Assembly: GCF_014189505.1 (NCBI RefSeq)
Contig: NZ_CP050301.1
Span: forward strand, 1,743,501-1,807,500
From: Phyllobacterium sp. 628
Lineage (GTDB): Bacteria; Pseudomonadota; Alphaproteobacteria; Rhizobiales; Rhizobiaceae
DNA: 64,000 nt
Direction: 5' to 3'
The notes beneath the pieces are model-generated. The model was not told the DNA's origin and searched no databases. It saw only the letters and a list, made by a program, of their open reading frames with translations. The position numbers and the translations under genes were made by a program. Shown here one piece after another: positions 51,631 to 60,762 of this stretch; the stretch's first letter is position 1, and every line of letters starts with the position of its first letter.

Positions 51631-52803
51631 TTATCCGTAAACGCCCACCACGCGGAAACGGCGTTTTTCATCAGCGCCAAACACCACGAGATTGCTTGAT
51701 GAAGCCGGCGATGGTTCGGTGCAGGCGAATGTCAAATCACCGGTGGTATCCACCTTCAACAACACCCCGTCCTGCGGGAAAGCGCTGCCGAAATATTTTT
51801 GCATGAGTGGTGAGATATCCACGAAAATGCGCTGATTTTTGGGGTCCAAAGTTTGAATAGCGTCACCCGCTGTCCACTGCCGGATATCGTCCGGATTGCT
51901 CACCTGCAACTGGTTGGCGGCCGTATCCCATTTGGCCCAGGCTGATTGAGCCGGGGATTTGCCAATGTTCCAGATGCGCACCATGGCAACACCCCGCATA
52001 TCCGATGCAAACATATTCGCAGCAATGTCTGGGCCAAGAGTGAGGAGGTCGCCGGAGACGGAAGCGACCCTCGCCGTTTCTGCGGCCGGTGCGAGAATCG
52101 CGTTCTCCATGTCGGACAAAAACATCAAACCGGACAGTTTTCGCCCGGTTCTGGTGTGAACAACGCCGCCCGGGAACTGGACAGTGCCAGCGCCATTGTT
52201 GGCCACCATCACATCGTGCCATTGATTGCCGTCGACGCTGGTCTTGATCGAGAAGTTGCTGTTCCAGATAGTGCCAATCTCGGCACGGCCTGAATAGCCG
52301 CTCTGAAACAGGATTGAGGCCAGATGCTGGTCATCTAACTTGTTGATTTTCAACTGATGTCCGCCGTCTTCATGGTCAAACAGCGAAGCCGGGCTTTTCA
52401 GGCTCAGCCGGTTGGTATCGTCAGCAAGGGTGTTGATGCCGACATGAGCGATCGGATTTGCTCCCACGCTGATATCAATCCAGAAGAGACCGTCGAAAAC
52501 CGCAAAACATGCTTCTTCGACAATCCATGCCAGCCAGCCATGCTGCGGTTGAAAGAAAGTCCAGCCGCCATCCTGCCATTCGGCAATGTATTTGGGATTG
52601 CTGGCCCATGCGCCGGTAGCATTCGATGGGATGATGTACCGCTCTCCCTCATCCGCTTCCAGCGGCGGTTCAGGCACCTCCCGACTGATGACGAAAAGAT
52701 GCACGATTGTGTCGAGCACGCGGATCGCCTCATTGTGCGTGACGTGTTTTTGCGCCTGGGATGGCGCGATGTAGGGGAGTTTGAGGTTCGGTGTCTGGTC
52801 CAT
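51631..52803 (-). CDS. DUF2793 domain protein
   Basis: 390 aa from the ATG at 52803 (AAGGATAGAACAACA upstream). The start NLKLPYIAPSQAQKHVTHNEAIRVLDTIVHL and then ERYIIPSNATGAW, YIAEWQDGGWTFFQPQHGWLAWI are the DUF2793 hallmark. DUF2793 is often found in phage tail or gene-transfer-agent contexts and in isolated rhizobial genes. The C-terminal 240 residues are beta-rich, with ILAPAAETARVASVSGDLLTLGPDIAANMF. No other phage-like gene is nearby. Its function is unknown; a cell-surface or particle-related role is inferred only from the family. Confidence 0.85.
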   Translation of the reverse strand: MDQTPNLKLPYIAPSQAQKHVTHNEAIRVLDTIVHLFVISREVPEPPLEADEGERYIIPSNATGAWASNPKYIAEWQDGGWTFFQPQHGWLAWIVEEACFAVFDGLFWIDISVGANPIAHVGINTLADDTNRLSLKSPASLFDHEDGGHQLKINKLDDQHLASILFQSGYSGRAEIGTIWNSNFSIKTSVDGNQWHDVMVANNGAGTVQFPGGVVHTRTGRKLSGLMFLSDMENAILAPAAETARVASVSGDLLTLGPDIAANMFASDMRGVAMVRIWNIGKSPAQSAWAKWDTAANQLQVSNPDDIRQWTAGDAIQTLDPKNQRIFVDISPLMQKYFGSAFPQDGVLLKVDTTGDLTFACTEPSPASSSNLVVFGADEKRRFRVVGVYG

Positions 52804-53047
52804 TGTTGTTCTATCCTTTCTCTTGAACAAGCCAAGGATAAACCCGCGCAGTCTATGTTGGATAAGTTGACATAAGTGAAGGATGTCAATTGACCGCTGA
52901 AGGATCATTGCATTTATGTAACCCTATGTTACTGGTCTTTAAGCCATTCGGGGTACAATGGCTGAGCACGACGATCAAACAAATGCCGCAAATTGAACGC
53001 CAAGACACATTGCCAGACCAAGGCATTTTCATGAACACCGAGGATCA

Positions 53048-54916
53048 ATGAAATTGGAAAATTTTCGGCAACGCATCGCGATGATGCCGCGTCGTTACAA
53101 ACAGATGCTCCTTGTCACATTCGACATGGTGGTGCTGACGTTTGCGGCATGGTTCAGCTATGTGCTGAGATTCAATACACTGTTTATGCCCAACACCGAG
53201 CAGGCAATGCTGATCATTGCCGCGCCGTTGATCGCATCGCCGCTGTTCATTCGCTTTGGCCTTTACCGCGCCGTCATCCGCTATCTGCCTGACAAGGCCA
53301 TCTGGACGATGATCCAGGCTGTGACCTACGCGGTGCTGATCTGGGTTGCTGTGGCGTTCCTGACGCAAATGACTGGCGCTGACGGTGTGCCGCGCGCCGT
53401 GCCGTTCCTGTATTGGGTATTGGCCATCGCGCTGATCTGCGGCAGCCGGTTTGCCGCCAAGTGGCTGCTGTGGAGCCCCTTGCGGGAAAAACTGCTGTCG
53501 CGCCAATGCCTGATTTTTGGAGCGGGCGATGCCGGACGGCAGCTCGCCAACGCACTGCGCAGCCAGAACGAGGTTTTCGTTGCCGGATTTGTCGATGATG
53601 ACCACAGCCTGCATGGCATGGATATTCTTGGTATCCGCGTCTATCCCACCGCGCAGATTGAAAGCCTCATTGATAATTTTGGTATCAATGAGCTGATCGT
53701 CACCATCTCGTCGCTGAGCGGCGACAAGCGGCGCCGTCTGATCGGCCAGCTGAAATCGCTGAATGTGAAGGTGCGCATTCTTCCGGCGATTTCAGACCTG
53801 ACAGCGGGCAAATATATCGTCAGCAATCTGCGCGATATTGATATCGACGATTTGCTTGGCCGTTCGCCTGTGCCTGCCGACCCCATTCTTCTCGACAAGA
53901 CAGTGGAAAACCGCGTTGTTCTGGTCACCGGTGCTGGCGGCTCGATCGGCTCGGAACTCTGCCGCACCATCGTGAAGCTCGCACCGGCCAAGCTCGTACT
54001 CTTCGACGTGAACGAACACAGCATCTATCAGCTGCATCGGGAACTGGCTGCTATCGGAGATTGCCTGATCGTGCCGGTACTGGGCTCAATCAGCGATGAG
54101 ATCCTGCTGAGGCGTGTGATGGAGGAGCATAAGGTCGAGAACGTCTACCACTGCGCTGCCTACAAGCACGTGCCGCTGGTCGAGGAAAACGTCGTTGAAG
54201 GCGCGCGCAACAATGTCATTGGCACCGATGTGCTGGCGGCAGTGGCGCGTGAAGCGGGCGTGCGCAATTTTGTGCTGATTTCGTCGGACAAAGCTGTCCG
54301 CCCGTCCAACATCATGGGTGCGACCAAACGCTGGGCCGAACTGATCGTGCGCTATCATGGCGACGAGGCCAACAAGCGCGGCACGGGCCAGATCTTTACC
54401 TGTGTGCGCTTTGGCAATGTCATTGGTTCCAGTGGCTCGGTTGTGCCGCTGTTCCGCGAGCAGATCGCGCATGGCGGTCCGCTGACGGTTACCCATGACG
54501 AGATGACACGTTATTTCATGTCCGTGCGTGAGGCAGCCGAATTGATCATTCAGGCGGGAGCGTTGTCTGAAGGCGGCGATATCCTGCTGCTGGAAATGGG
54601 TGAGGCGGTGCGTATCCGCGATCTGGCTGAAAACATGATCCTGCTGGCTGGACTGTCGGTGAAGGACGCCAAGAATCCCGATGGCGACATCGAAGTGGTA
54701 ACGATTGGCATTCGCGATGGCGAAAAGCTGCACGAGGAGCTTTTCTACGATCCGACCGGTGTTTCCGCGACGAGCCATACGAAAATCCTGCGGGCAAAAC
54801 GCCGCACTGCGTCGGTCGAGCATTTGCCGTCAGCGGTGGCTGAACTGCGCGAACTCATCGTCAGACAGGATGCAGACGCCGTCCGCGCCTTGTTGTTTGA
54901 TCAGGCCAGTTCATAG
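53048..54916 (+). CDS. Membrane nucleotide-sugar dehydratase/epimerase (CapD/WbpM-like)
   Basis: 622 aa. Four membrane segments in the first 150 residues are followed by a CoA-binding-type Rossmann domain (CLIFGAGDAGRQLANAL) and then an SDR domain with VLVTGAGGSIGSELCR near residue 290. The catalytic stretch is SSDKAVRPSNIMGATKRWAE, in which Met replaces the Tyr of the normal YxxxK, as in WbpM-type C6-dehydratases. It converts a UDP-HexNAc to its 4-keto-6-deoxy form for LPS/capsule. It starts a three-gene polysaccharide cluster with GT2 and a WecA-like gene. Confidence 0.93.
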   Translation: MKLENFRQRIAMMPRRYKQMLLVTFDMVVLTFAAWFSYVLRFNTLFMPNTEQAMLIIAAPLIASPLFIRFGLYRAVIRYLPDKAIWTMIQAVTYAVLIWVAVAFLTQMTGADGVPRAVPFLYWVLAIALICGSRFAAKWLLWSPLREKLLSRQCLIFGAGDAGRQLANALRSQNEVFVAGFVDDDHSLHGMDILGIRVYPTAQIESLIDNFGINELIVTISSLSGDKRRRLIGQLKSLNVKVRILPAISDLTAGKYIVSNLRDIDIDDLLGRSPVPADPILLDKTVENRVVLVTGAGGSIGSELCRTIVKLAPAKLVLFDVNEHSIYQLHRELAAIGDCLIVPVLGSISDEILLRRVMEEHKVENVYHCAAYKHVPLVEENVVEGARNNVIGTDVLAAVAREAGVRNFVLISSDKAVRPSNIMGATKRWAELIVRYHGDEANKRGTGQIFTCVRFGNVIGSSGSVVPLFREQIAHGGPLTVTHDEMTRYFMSVREAAELIIQAGALSEGGDILLLEMGEAVRIRDLAENMILLAGLSVKDAKNPDGDIEVVTIGIRDGEKLHEELFYDPTGVSATSHTKILRAKRRTASVEHLPSAVAELRELIVRQDADAVRALLFDQASS

Positions 54917-55012
54917 GGGTTGCGACCGGTTTCGATACGTTGACCCTATTCTTGGCCATATTGACCGGCAGAAACAGCACAGCACGATAAACACAGGGCG
55001 GGATACGGGCTG

Positions 55013-55936
55013 TTGAAACGGGCACCATCATCTGGAACGCTTGCTGTGCTCATGGCAACGCTCAATGGCGCTGCTTTCCTCGAGGAGCAATTGGCATCGA
55101 TAGCGGGGCAAACCTATCCCGATATCGATTTGTGGGTATCGGATGACGGTTCGACCGACGCAACAATTGCAATTCTGCAGCAATGGGCAAAACGCTGGAC
55201 CAAAGGTCGCGTGGTACTGTTGCAGGGACCGGGCGCGGGCAGGGCGGAAAATTTTCGCGCGCTGATATCGCATCCGGAACTGCGGGCAGAATATTTTGCC
55301 TTTGCCAATCAGGACGACATCTGGGAGCCGGAAAAGCTGGCAACGTCCATCCAGTGGATAGAGCACAATGCTTTTGCCGTCGCCTCGGTTTTCTGCTCGC
55401 GCAAACTGAAAATAGCGCAGAACGGCGCTGTTGCCGGGTCATCACCGCTATATCAACGGCCCGCGGAGTTCCGTAATGCGCTGGTACAGAACATCGCCAG
55501 CGGCAATACCATGTTGTTCAACCGCACAGCCCAGCAGCTTCTGGCGGAATCCTGCCGCAACGTCGAGTTTTCCAGCCATGACTGGTGGCTTTATCTGATT
55601 GTGACCGGAGCGGGCGGCGTGGTGCATTTCGATCCGCAACCCCTGGTCCGCGAGCGCCAGCCAAATCAGCGTGACGGCTGGCAGGGACAACTCGCCGCTG
55701 CACGCGCCATGCTGCCTGCGCGTTTTGCCGATCAGGCCGACCGCAACATTCAGGGTCTGGTGCGCAACACAGAATTGCTGACCGGCGACGCCCGCAAGAT
55801 TTGTGATCTTTACTGGAAGGTCCGGTCCGACAATTTCATCCGCCGCATCCTCGCCCTGCATCAGTCCGGCGTGTACCGGCAGACAGTACTAGGGCAGGTC
55901 GGACTCTATCTCGCGGCGATGTTTGGCCGTCTTTAG
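55013..55936 (+). CDS. Family 2 glycosyltransferase
   Basis: 307 aa from TTG at 55013. VLMATLNGAAFLEEQLASIAGQTYPDIDLWVSDDGSTDAT and FANQDDIWEPEKLATS give the GT-A DxD-type motifs. A short helical C-terminus is without membrane segments. RFB/rhamnosyltransferase-like GT2 enzymes of this type add sugars to O-antigen on the inner face of the inner membrane. It lies 96 bp after the CapD-like gene and converges on the WecA-like gene, whose stop overlaps its own by 4 bp. Confidence 0.92.
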   Translation: MKRAPSSGTLAVLMATLNGAAFLEEQLASIAGQTYPDIDLWVSDDGSTDATIAILQQWAKRWTKGRVVLLQGPGAGRAENFRALISHPELRAEYFAFANQDDIWEPEKLATSIQWIEHNAFAVASVFCSRKLKIAQNGAVAGSSPLYQRPAEFRNALVQNIASGNTMLFNRTAQQLLAESCRNVEFSSHDWWLYLIVTGAGGVVHFDPQPLVRERQPNQRDGWQGQLAAARAMLPARFADQADRNIQGLVRNTELLTGDARKICDLYWKVRSDNFIRRILALHQSGVYRQTVLGQVGLYLAAMFGRL

Positions 55937-56934
55937 CGCGCGAGGCTTTTACGGAACCGCAACAGGAGGAAAGCCACCGCCGCAACGGCCACGACAACGC
56001 CGGAAATACGCAGCTGGGTGTTTGCCGTGCTGGAAGCCAAAGCACAGGCGCCAAGAACAATATTCAACACAGCCACGCTCGCGACTACCCGCCAGACACT
56101 CCAGCCGGAACGCTTTGCCACCTGATAGGCGTGTTTGGAGTGAGCTGCGAAAATATTGTCACCTTCGCGCAGGCGCTTGATCAGGGTTGTGGTGGCATCG
56201 GCAATAAAAAACAGCGGCAGAATGAGCCCGGCAGCAATCGACATGTCGCGCGCTGTCATGAAGAAGGCGATACCGCTGAACATGCCGAGCGGCAGACTGC
56301 CGGAATCACCAAGAAAGATTATGGCCTTGGGCCGGTTGAACAGGGCAAACCCGGCGAGACCACCGGCAATCGCTGCTGCAATGCTGCCCGTAGCGAGGCT
56401 CGCCAGACCAAATATGGCAAAGCCTGCGAGAAAAGCCAAGGGGATGCCGAGGCCCGATACCACCATCAGGTCGAGGCCGTCCATGAAGTTGGTCAGGTTG
56501 ATGAAATAGACCAGCGCCAGAACCAGCAAACCCTTTTCGACAAGCTCGGGCAGGATTGAGGGAAGCAAACGGAAATCCGGTCCAAGACCATAGATGCAAA
56601 GGCACGCTGCGGCGATCTGCGTGGTGATCCGAATGCTTTCCGGCAGGTGGTGGCGGTCATCCAGCATGCCGGTGACCCACAGAATCAACCCGCCGATGGA
56701 TGTGGTGATAAGAAACCGCTGGTCGAGGCCAGTCTGTGCACCAAAAATCCACAAGAGGACAATCACCACAGGGACAATGGCAAGGCCGCCGAGCTGTCGT
56801 GCCGGTTGCGTGTGATTGGAGCGCTCATTGATCCCTGCAGCGAGGAAATGGCCGGGCAGGATGCGGATCAGGATAGCCAGTAGCACGGCGCTTGATATGG
56901 CTGCGATAACAATGATCAGGATGATGGGCGACAA
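55933..56934 (-). CDS. Polyprenyl-phosphate sugar-1-phosphate transferase (WecA/MraY family)
   Basis: 333 aa from TTG at 56934 with GAGGA 9 bases upstream. About ten membrane segments. The motifs GMLDDRHHLPE, INLTNFMDGLDLM, FLGDSGSLPLGM and NIFAAHSKHAYQ are the conserved cytoplasmic loops of the family, including the metal Asp pair. It moves a HexNAc-1-phosphate from UDP to undecaprenyl phosphate, starting a polysaccharide repeat. It fits the neighbouring CapD-like enzyme, which makes a 4-keto-6-deoxy-HexNAc precursor. Confidence 0.93.
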   Translation of the reverse strand: MSPIILIIVIAAISSAVLLAILIRILPGHFLAAGINERSNHTQPARQLGGLAIVPVVIVLLWIFGAQTGLDQRFLITTSIGGLILWVTGMLDDRHHLPESIRITTQIAAACLCIYGLGPDFRLLPSILPELVEKGLLVLALVYFINLTNFMDGLDLMVVSGLGIPLAFLAGFAIFGLASLATGSIAAAIAGGLAGFALFNRPKAIIFLGDSGSLPLGMFSGIAFFMTARDMSIAAGLILPLFFIADATTTLIKRLREGDNIFAAHSKHAYQVAKRSGWSVWRVVASVAVLNIVLGACALASSTANTQLRISGVVVAVAAVAFLLLRFRKSLAR

Positions 56935-57097
56935 GGAAGCGCGTCCTCACTTGAGATGGATGGCAATCGATCAACCCTTGTCATGAAAATAATGCCGAAA
57001 CAATTGTGTAGAGCGACAAACTGCCCAATCATTGAGATTGCGTATGCCAAAAGCAGAGGTTATAAGGCCGCGCTGTCATGCGAAAGCATTGATATTT

Positions 57098-57172
57098 TGG
57101 GGCGTAGCCAAGTGGTAAGGCAGCGGTTTTTGGTACCGCCATCCCCTGGTTCGAATCCAGGCGCCCCAGCCA
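57098..57172 (+). tRNA. tRNA-Gln (anticodon TTG)
   Basis: 75 bases including an encoded CCA. Acceptor arm TGGGGCG pairs with CGCCCCA, the D-arm is GCCAAGTGGTAAGGC, the anticodon arm GCGGT / ACCGC encloses TTTTGGT with anticodon TTG, and the T-arm CCTGG TTCGAAT CCAGG is canonical. No duplicated 3' end was seen nearby, so there is no sign of an integrated element. Confidence 0.97.
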
Positions 57173-57355
57173 ACTGTCACGGACATACTCCAAAGAATTC
57201 ATCCCCTTCCATCGTGCGCCAGTATAACCGCTTGGTTGCAGTGTTTTTTTTCTGTTTGCAGGCTTTAAAGTCGGGTCATCTCCGGCTTGTCAACGCGCGA
57301 TGCAACTGGCACGCTAAAGTTGTATGATTCATTTTTTACAACGGAGGGAAAACAC

Positions 57356-57532
57356 ATGGCCCATAAATTCGAAATTTATAAAGACAAAGCTGGCGAGTTC
57401 CGCGTTCGCTTCAAATATAACAGCGAAATAATGTTTTCGACTGAAGGTTACACAAGCAAGACCAGCGCGCAGAACGCCATCGATTCCATCAAGAAAAATG
57501 GTCCTGATGCGCCTGTTGAGGACAACAGCTAA
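57356..57532 (+). CDS. DUF1508 (YegP-like) small protein
   Basis: 58 aa from the ATG at 57356, preceded by CGGAGGGAAAACAC; longer frames upstream run into non-coding DNA. MAHKFEIYKDKAGEFRVRFKYNSEIMFSTEGYTSKTSAQNAIDSIKKN is one complete DUF1508 repeat (E. coli YegP has two). Small, basic/acidic, cytosolic. The function is unknown. It is monocistronic, ending at its own terminator. Confidence 0.92.
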   Translation: MAHKFEIYKDKAGEFRVRFKYNSEIMFSTEGYTSKTSAQNAIDSIKKNGPDAPVEDNS

Positions 57533-57545
57533 GCTGGCATAAACG

Positions 57546-57569
57546 GCCCGCCGATTTTCACCGGCGGGC
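57546..57569 (+). terminator. Intrinsic terminator after DUF1508 gene
   Basis: GCCCGCCG pairs with CGGCGGGC around ATTTTCAC, followed by TAAGTTTCTT, 14 bp after the stop. Confidence 0.85.
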
Positions 57570-57996
57570 TAAGTTTCTTACATGATCTGCCCCTTGGCCC
57601 AAGGGTCATTGATTCCGGGTTACACCCTGTCATCGCGCTTCATCGTGATCTTTGCCGCAATAAATTTCTAAGACAATTCAATATTCTTGCGAACATTTGT
57701 TCATTTGTCTGCCATGCGTATTGACAAGTCTCCTTGCATTCGAGATGTTAAATGAAACGTTTCATGAAGACATGGATCGCAGGGAGAAGCGCATTTACTG
57801 AAGGTTCGGGAGGACCCGAAGTGCGAGTTGTTCGGCAAGCAAACCTATGGCACGGCGGCTGGCATCCAAGGATGCCGGCCAGTCCTGATGCATGAGTACA
57901 GCCGAAACTATTTCCCGTGATGCATAAGGTATTTCAGGGCTGACGCTTGTGTGCAGTCCGGGAAATAAAAGGCAAAAACCAAGGGAGGATAAGCCT
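57570..57996. promoter_or_regulatory. Regulatory region of the sugar-uptake operon
   Basis: About 430 bp with no supported gene. GAACATTTGTTC (57691-57702) is an inverted repeat. TTGACA at 57721 followed 17 bp later by GATGTT is a possible sigma-70 promoter. ATGAAACGTTTCAT, a LacI/GalR-type palindrome, lies at 57752-57765, just past that -10. GGGAGGAT precedes the binding-protein start. Repression by a LacI-family regulator is the simplest reading; no such gene is in the window. Confidence 0.55.
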
Positions 57997-59040
57997 GTGA
58001 AAAAACTGCTCGTATCACTCGCTATCGCTGCGGCGATGGTTGTACCGGCTCTGGCTGACAGTGCGGTGGATACATCCAAGGTCAAAAAGGAATATGTGAC
58101 CTCCGCCAGCGGCAAGACCTATTCGATTGCCACGGTTGTCAAGGTTGATGGTATCGCCTGGTTCGACCGTATGCGTACCGGCGTTGAACAGTTCAAGTCG
58201 GAAACCGGCGCGGATGCCTGGATGGTTGGTCCAAGTCAGGCCGATGCGGCCGCACAGGTGCAGATCGTCGAAAATTTGATCGCGCAGGGTGTCGATGCCA
58301 TCTGCATCGTGCCGTTCTCGGTGGAAGCGGTCGAGCCTGTCCTAAAGAAGGCGCGCGAACGCGGTATCGTTGTTATTGCCCATGAAGCATCCAACATCGT
58401 CAATGTCGATTACGAGCTCGAAGCCTTCGACAACAAGGCCTATGGCGCCAAGCTGATGGAAGTGCTGGCCAAGGATATGGGCGGCAAGGGCAAGTATCTC
58501 GCCACTGTCGGCAGCCTGACCTCGAAGTCGCAGATGGACTGGATCGATGGCGCCATCGAATACCAGAAGAAGAATTTCCCGGAAATGTCACTGGCGACCG
58601 AACGTCTGGAAACCTATGACGACGCCAATCAGGACTACACCAAGCTCAAAGAAGCCATGACCACCTATCCGGATGTCAAAGGCATTCTGGGTGCGCCCAT
58701 GCCGACATCGGCCGGTGCGGGCCGTCTGATCGCTGAAGGCGGCCTGAAGGGCAAGGTCTTCTTCGCAGGCACCGGTCTCGTTTCGGTGGCCGGCCAGTAT
58801 CTCAAGAATGGCGACATCCAGTATATCCAGTTCTGGGATCCTGCCGTTGCTGGCTATGCCATGAACGAGCTTGCCGTTCTGGCGCTGGACAAGAAGAACG
58901 ACCTGATCAAGGCCGGTCTCGACCTCGGTCTGCCCGGTTATAACAGCCTGCTCGTTCCCGACGCATCCAAGCCAAACCTGCTCTATGGTGCAGGCTGGGT
59001 TGGTGTGACCGCCGCGAATATGGGCGATTATAATTTCTAA
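57997..59040 (+). CDS. Sugar ABC transporter periplasmic binding protein (RhaS/LsrB-like)
   Basis: 347 aa from GTG at 57997, with GGGAGG upstream. The signal peptide is VKKLLVSLAIAAAMVVPALA. The periplasmic-binding-protein type 1 fold has KVDGIAWFDRMRTGVEQFK, QIVENLIAQGVDAICIVPFSVEAVEPVLKKARERGIVVIAHE and the hinge regions. Family resemblance is to the RhaS (rhamnose) and LsrB (autoinducer-2) groups. With the kinase and mutarotase downstream, a pentose, deoxyhexose or similar is more likely than AI-2, because lsrF/lsrG/lsrK-type genes are absent. A mosaic of hairpins lies between it and the ATPase gene. Confidence 0.9.
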   Translation: MKKLLVSLAIAAAMVVPALADSAVDTSKVKKEYVTSASGKTYSIATVVKVDGIAWFDRMRTGVEQFKSETGADAWMVGPSQADAAAQVQIVENLIAQGVDAICIVPFSVEAVEPVLKKARERGIVVIAHEASNIVNVDYELEAFDNKAYGAKLMEVLAKDMGGKGKYLATVGSLTSKSQMDWIDGAIEYQKKNFPEMSLATERLETYDDANQDYTKLKEAMTTYPDVKGILGAPMPTSAGAGRLIAEGGLKGKVFFAGTGLVSVAGQYLKNGDIQYIQFWDPAVAGYAMNELAVLALDKKNDLIKAGLDLGLPGYNSLLVPDASKPNLLYGAGWVGVTAANMGDYNF

Positions 59041-59262
59041 GGAATAGCGCCAAAGCCTATCTCCCCCTAGTGGGGGAGAAAGCGATTTCAGCATCTTAGC
59101 CGCTTGGCTAAGTGCTAGAAATCGCAAGAGAGGGGATAATTGGTTTATGGCAAATCCCCTCTCTTGGATTTTCTAAGGATTTAGCAAAGAGGCTAAATCC
59201 AAGAAAATCCGTTCTCTCCCACAAGGGGAGAGATAACTGGCGTGGACATTTGAGAGCAAACC
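59041..59262. repeat. Nested hairpin mosaic, family D
   Basis: Several inverted repeats sit in 222 bp: GCGATTTC..CTTAGCC/GGCTAAG..GAAATCGC (59084-59126), AGAGGGGAT/ATCCCCTCT (59130-59168), GGATTTTCT..GGATTTAGC/GCTAAATCC..GAAAATCC (59165-59209) and outer CTCCCCC/GGGGGAG-type arms. It lies inside the operon between binding-protein and ATPase genes. It may stabilise the binding-protein message or reduce downstream expression. Confidence 0.85.
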
Positions 59263-60762
59263 ATGAGTGAAAACCTTTTAGAGCTGAAAAATATCGGCAA
59301 GCGCTTTGGCGGCCTCGTGGCGCTGGATTCGGTCTCGCTGTCGATCAAGCCGGGTGAAATCCACTGTCTGGCGGGCGAGAACGGCTCTGGCAAATCGACC
59401 ATCATCAAGATCATGGCCGGTGTCTACCAGCCGACCGATGGTGAAATCCTGATCGATGGCAATAAGGTTGCCGGAATGACGCCTGCGCAATCGGTGCAGC
59501 ATGGCATTCAGGTCATCTATCAGGATTTTTCCCTGTTCGGAAATCTGACGGTTGCGGAAAATCTGGCGCTGAACACACTGCTTCTGGAAGGCAAACGCAC
59601 GGTCAGCTGGCGACGGGTGCGTGAACTCGCCGAAAAAGCGCTGGCGCGGCTTGGCGTGACCATGGACCTAGATGTCGATGTCGAGACGTTGCCCACATCC
59701 GGCAAGCAGATCGTAGCGATTGCCCGTGCTGTGATGGCGGATGCCCGGCTGATCATCATGGACGAGCCGACCACGGCGCTGACGCGGCACGAGGTCGATG
59801 CACTGTTCCGCATTGTCAGGGATATTCAGGCACAGGGCATCGCGGTGCTGTTCGTCAGCCACAAAATGCGCGAGATGCTGGAGATCAGCGAACGTCTGAC
59901 AGTGCTGCGCAACGGCAAGAAGGTTGCGGAAGGCCCGATCAGCGATTTCGACGAACCGGCTATTACCCGCGCCATGACCGGTCATGATCTGACCGATCAG
60001 GCCTATCGCTGGCAACCGGGAGAGGGCGATACATTGCCCCGTCTCGATGTGCGCAACCTGAGCATTGCCAATGCTCTCGAAGACATCAACCTGACTCTGC
60101 ATGCATGTGAGATTGTTGGCCTTTCCGGCCTCATCGGTTCGGGGCGCACGGAACTCGCGCTGGCATTGTTTGGCATGCATCCGAAATTCACCGGCACGGT
60201 CAAGGTTGAGGGCAAGGATGTACACCCCCGCAATGTGCAGGAAGCGATCGCTTGCGGGCTGGCTTATGTGCCCGAAGACCGCCTGACGGAAGGGTTGTTC
60301 CTGACCCAGTCGATCGAGCGCAACATGCTGGCGACGTCGCTCGACAATTTCGTGCGCGGCCTGTTCATTGACCGCAAGAAGACCGCTGCAGCAACGACGT
60401 CGATGTTCGGTGCGATGCAGATTGCAGCACCTGGACCGCAGACGCCGGTCAACCATCTCTCCGGCGGCAACCAGCAGCGCGTGGTGCTGGCGCGCTGGCT
60501 TTTGACGGGCGCGCGCGTGCTTATTCTCAACGGCCCGACCGTCGGCGTTGATGTCGGCTCCAAGGCGCAGATCCATCGCAAGATCCGCGAGCTTGCCACG
60601 GAAAACGGCCTCGCCGTGCTGATGATTTCCGATGATGTGCCGGAGCTTGTGCAGAATTGTAACCGCGTGATCGTCATGCATCGCGGCCGTTTCGTTGATG
60701 AAATCGGGCCTGATGTTTTGGATGAAGACACTCTAAACGACCGGCTGAAGGCCTTGAAATGA
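59263..60762 (+). CDS. Sugar ABC transporter ATPase (two-domain, CUT2 type)
   Basis: 499 aa. N domain: Walker A GENGSGKST at about residues 40-48, signature weakened to TSGKQIVAIARA, Walker B LIIMDEPTTAL. C domain: Walker A degenerate (GLIGSGRTE), signature LSGGNQQRVVLARWL, Walker B LILNGPTVGVD, in which Asn/Gly replaces the usual Asp-Glu-Pro, so this site is probably non-hydrolytic. That asymmetry is normal for CUT2 ATPases such as RbsA/RhaT. It overlaps the first permease by 4 bp (ATGA). Confidence 0.95.
   Translation: MSENLLELKNIGKRFGGLVALDSVSLSIKPGEIHCLAGENGSGKSTIIKIMAGVYQPTDGEILIDGNKVAGMTPAQSVQHGIQVIYQDFSLFGNLTVAENLALNTLLLEGKRTVSWRRVRELAEKALARLGVTMDLDVDVETLPTSGKQIVAIARAVMADARLIIMDEPTTALTRHEVDALFRIVRDIQAQGIAVLFVSHKMREMLEISERLTVLRNGKKVAEGPISDFDEPAITRAMTGHDLTDQAYRWQPGEGDTLPRLDVRNLSIANALEDINLTLHACEIVGLSGLIGSGRTELALALFGMHPKFTGTVKVEGKDVHPRNVQEAIACGLAYVPEDRLTEGLFLTQSIERNMLATSLDNFVRGLFIDRKKTAAATTSMFGAMQIAAPGPQTPVNHLSGGNQQRVVLARWLLTGARVLILNGPTVGVDVGSKAQIHRKIRELATENGLAVLMISDDVPELVQNCNRVIVMHRGRFVDEIGPDVLDEDTLNDRLKALK

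Noticed and set aside
57098..57172. tRNA-Gln as an integration site
   Set aside because: No duplicated tRNA 3' end and no integrase gene in the adjacent DNA.
57795..58115. A 106-codon minus-strand frame overlapping the binding-protein start
   Set aside because: Overlaps a signal peptide with a strong ribosome-binding site on the plus strand.
57997..59040. Autoinducer-2 binding protein (LsrB)
   Set aside because: Fold similarity is real, but the neighbours are a ribokinase and FucU-type mutarotase, not Lsr enzymes; kept as sugar-binding protein of unknown ligand.
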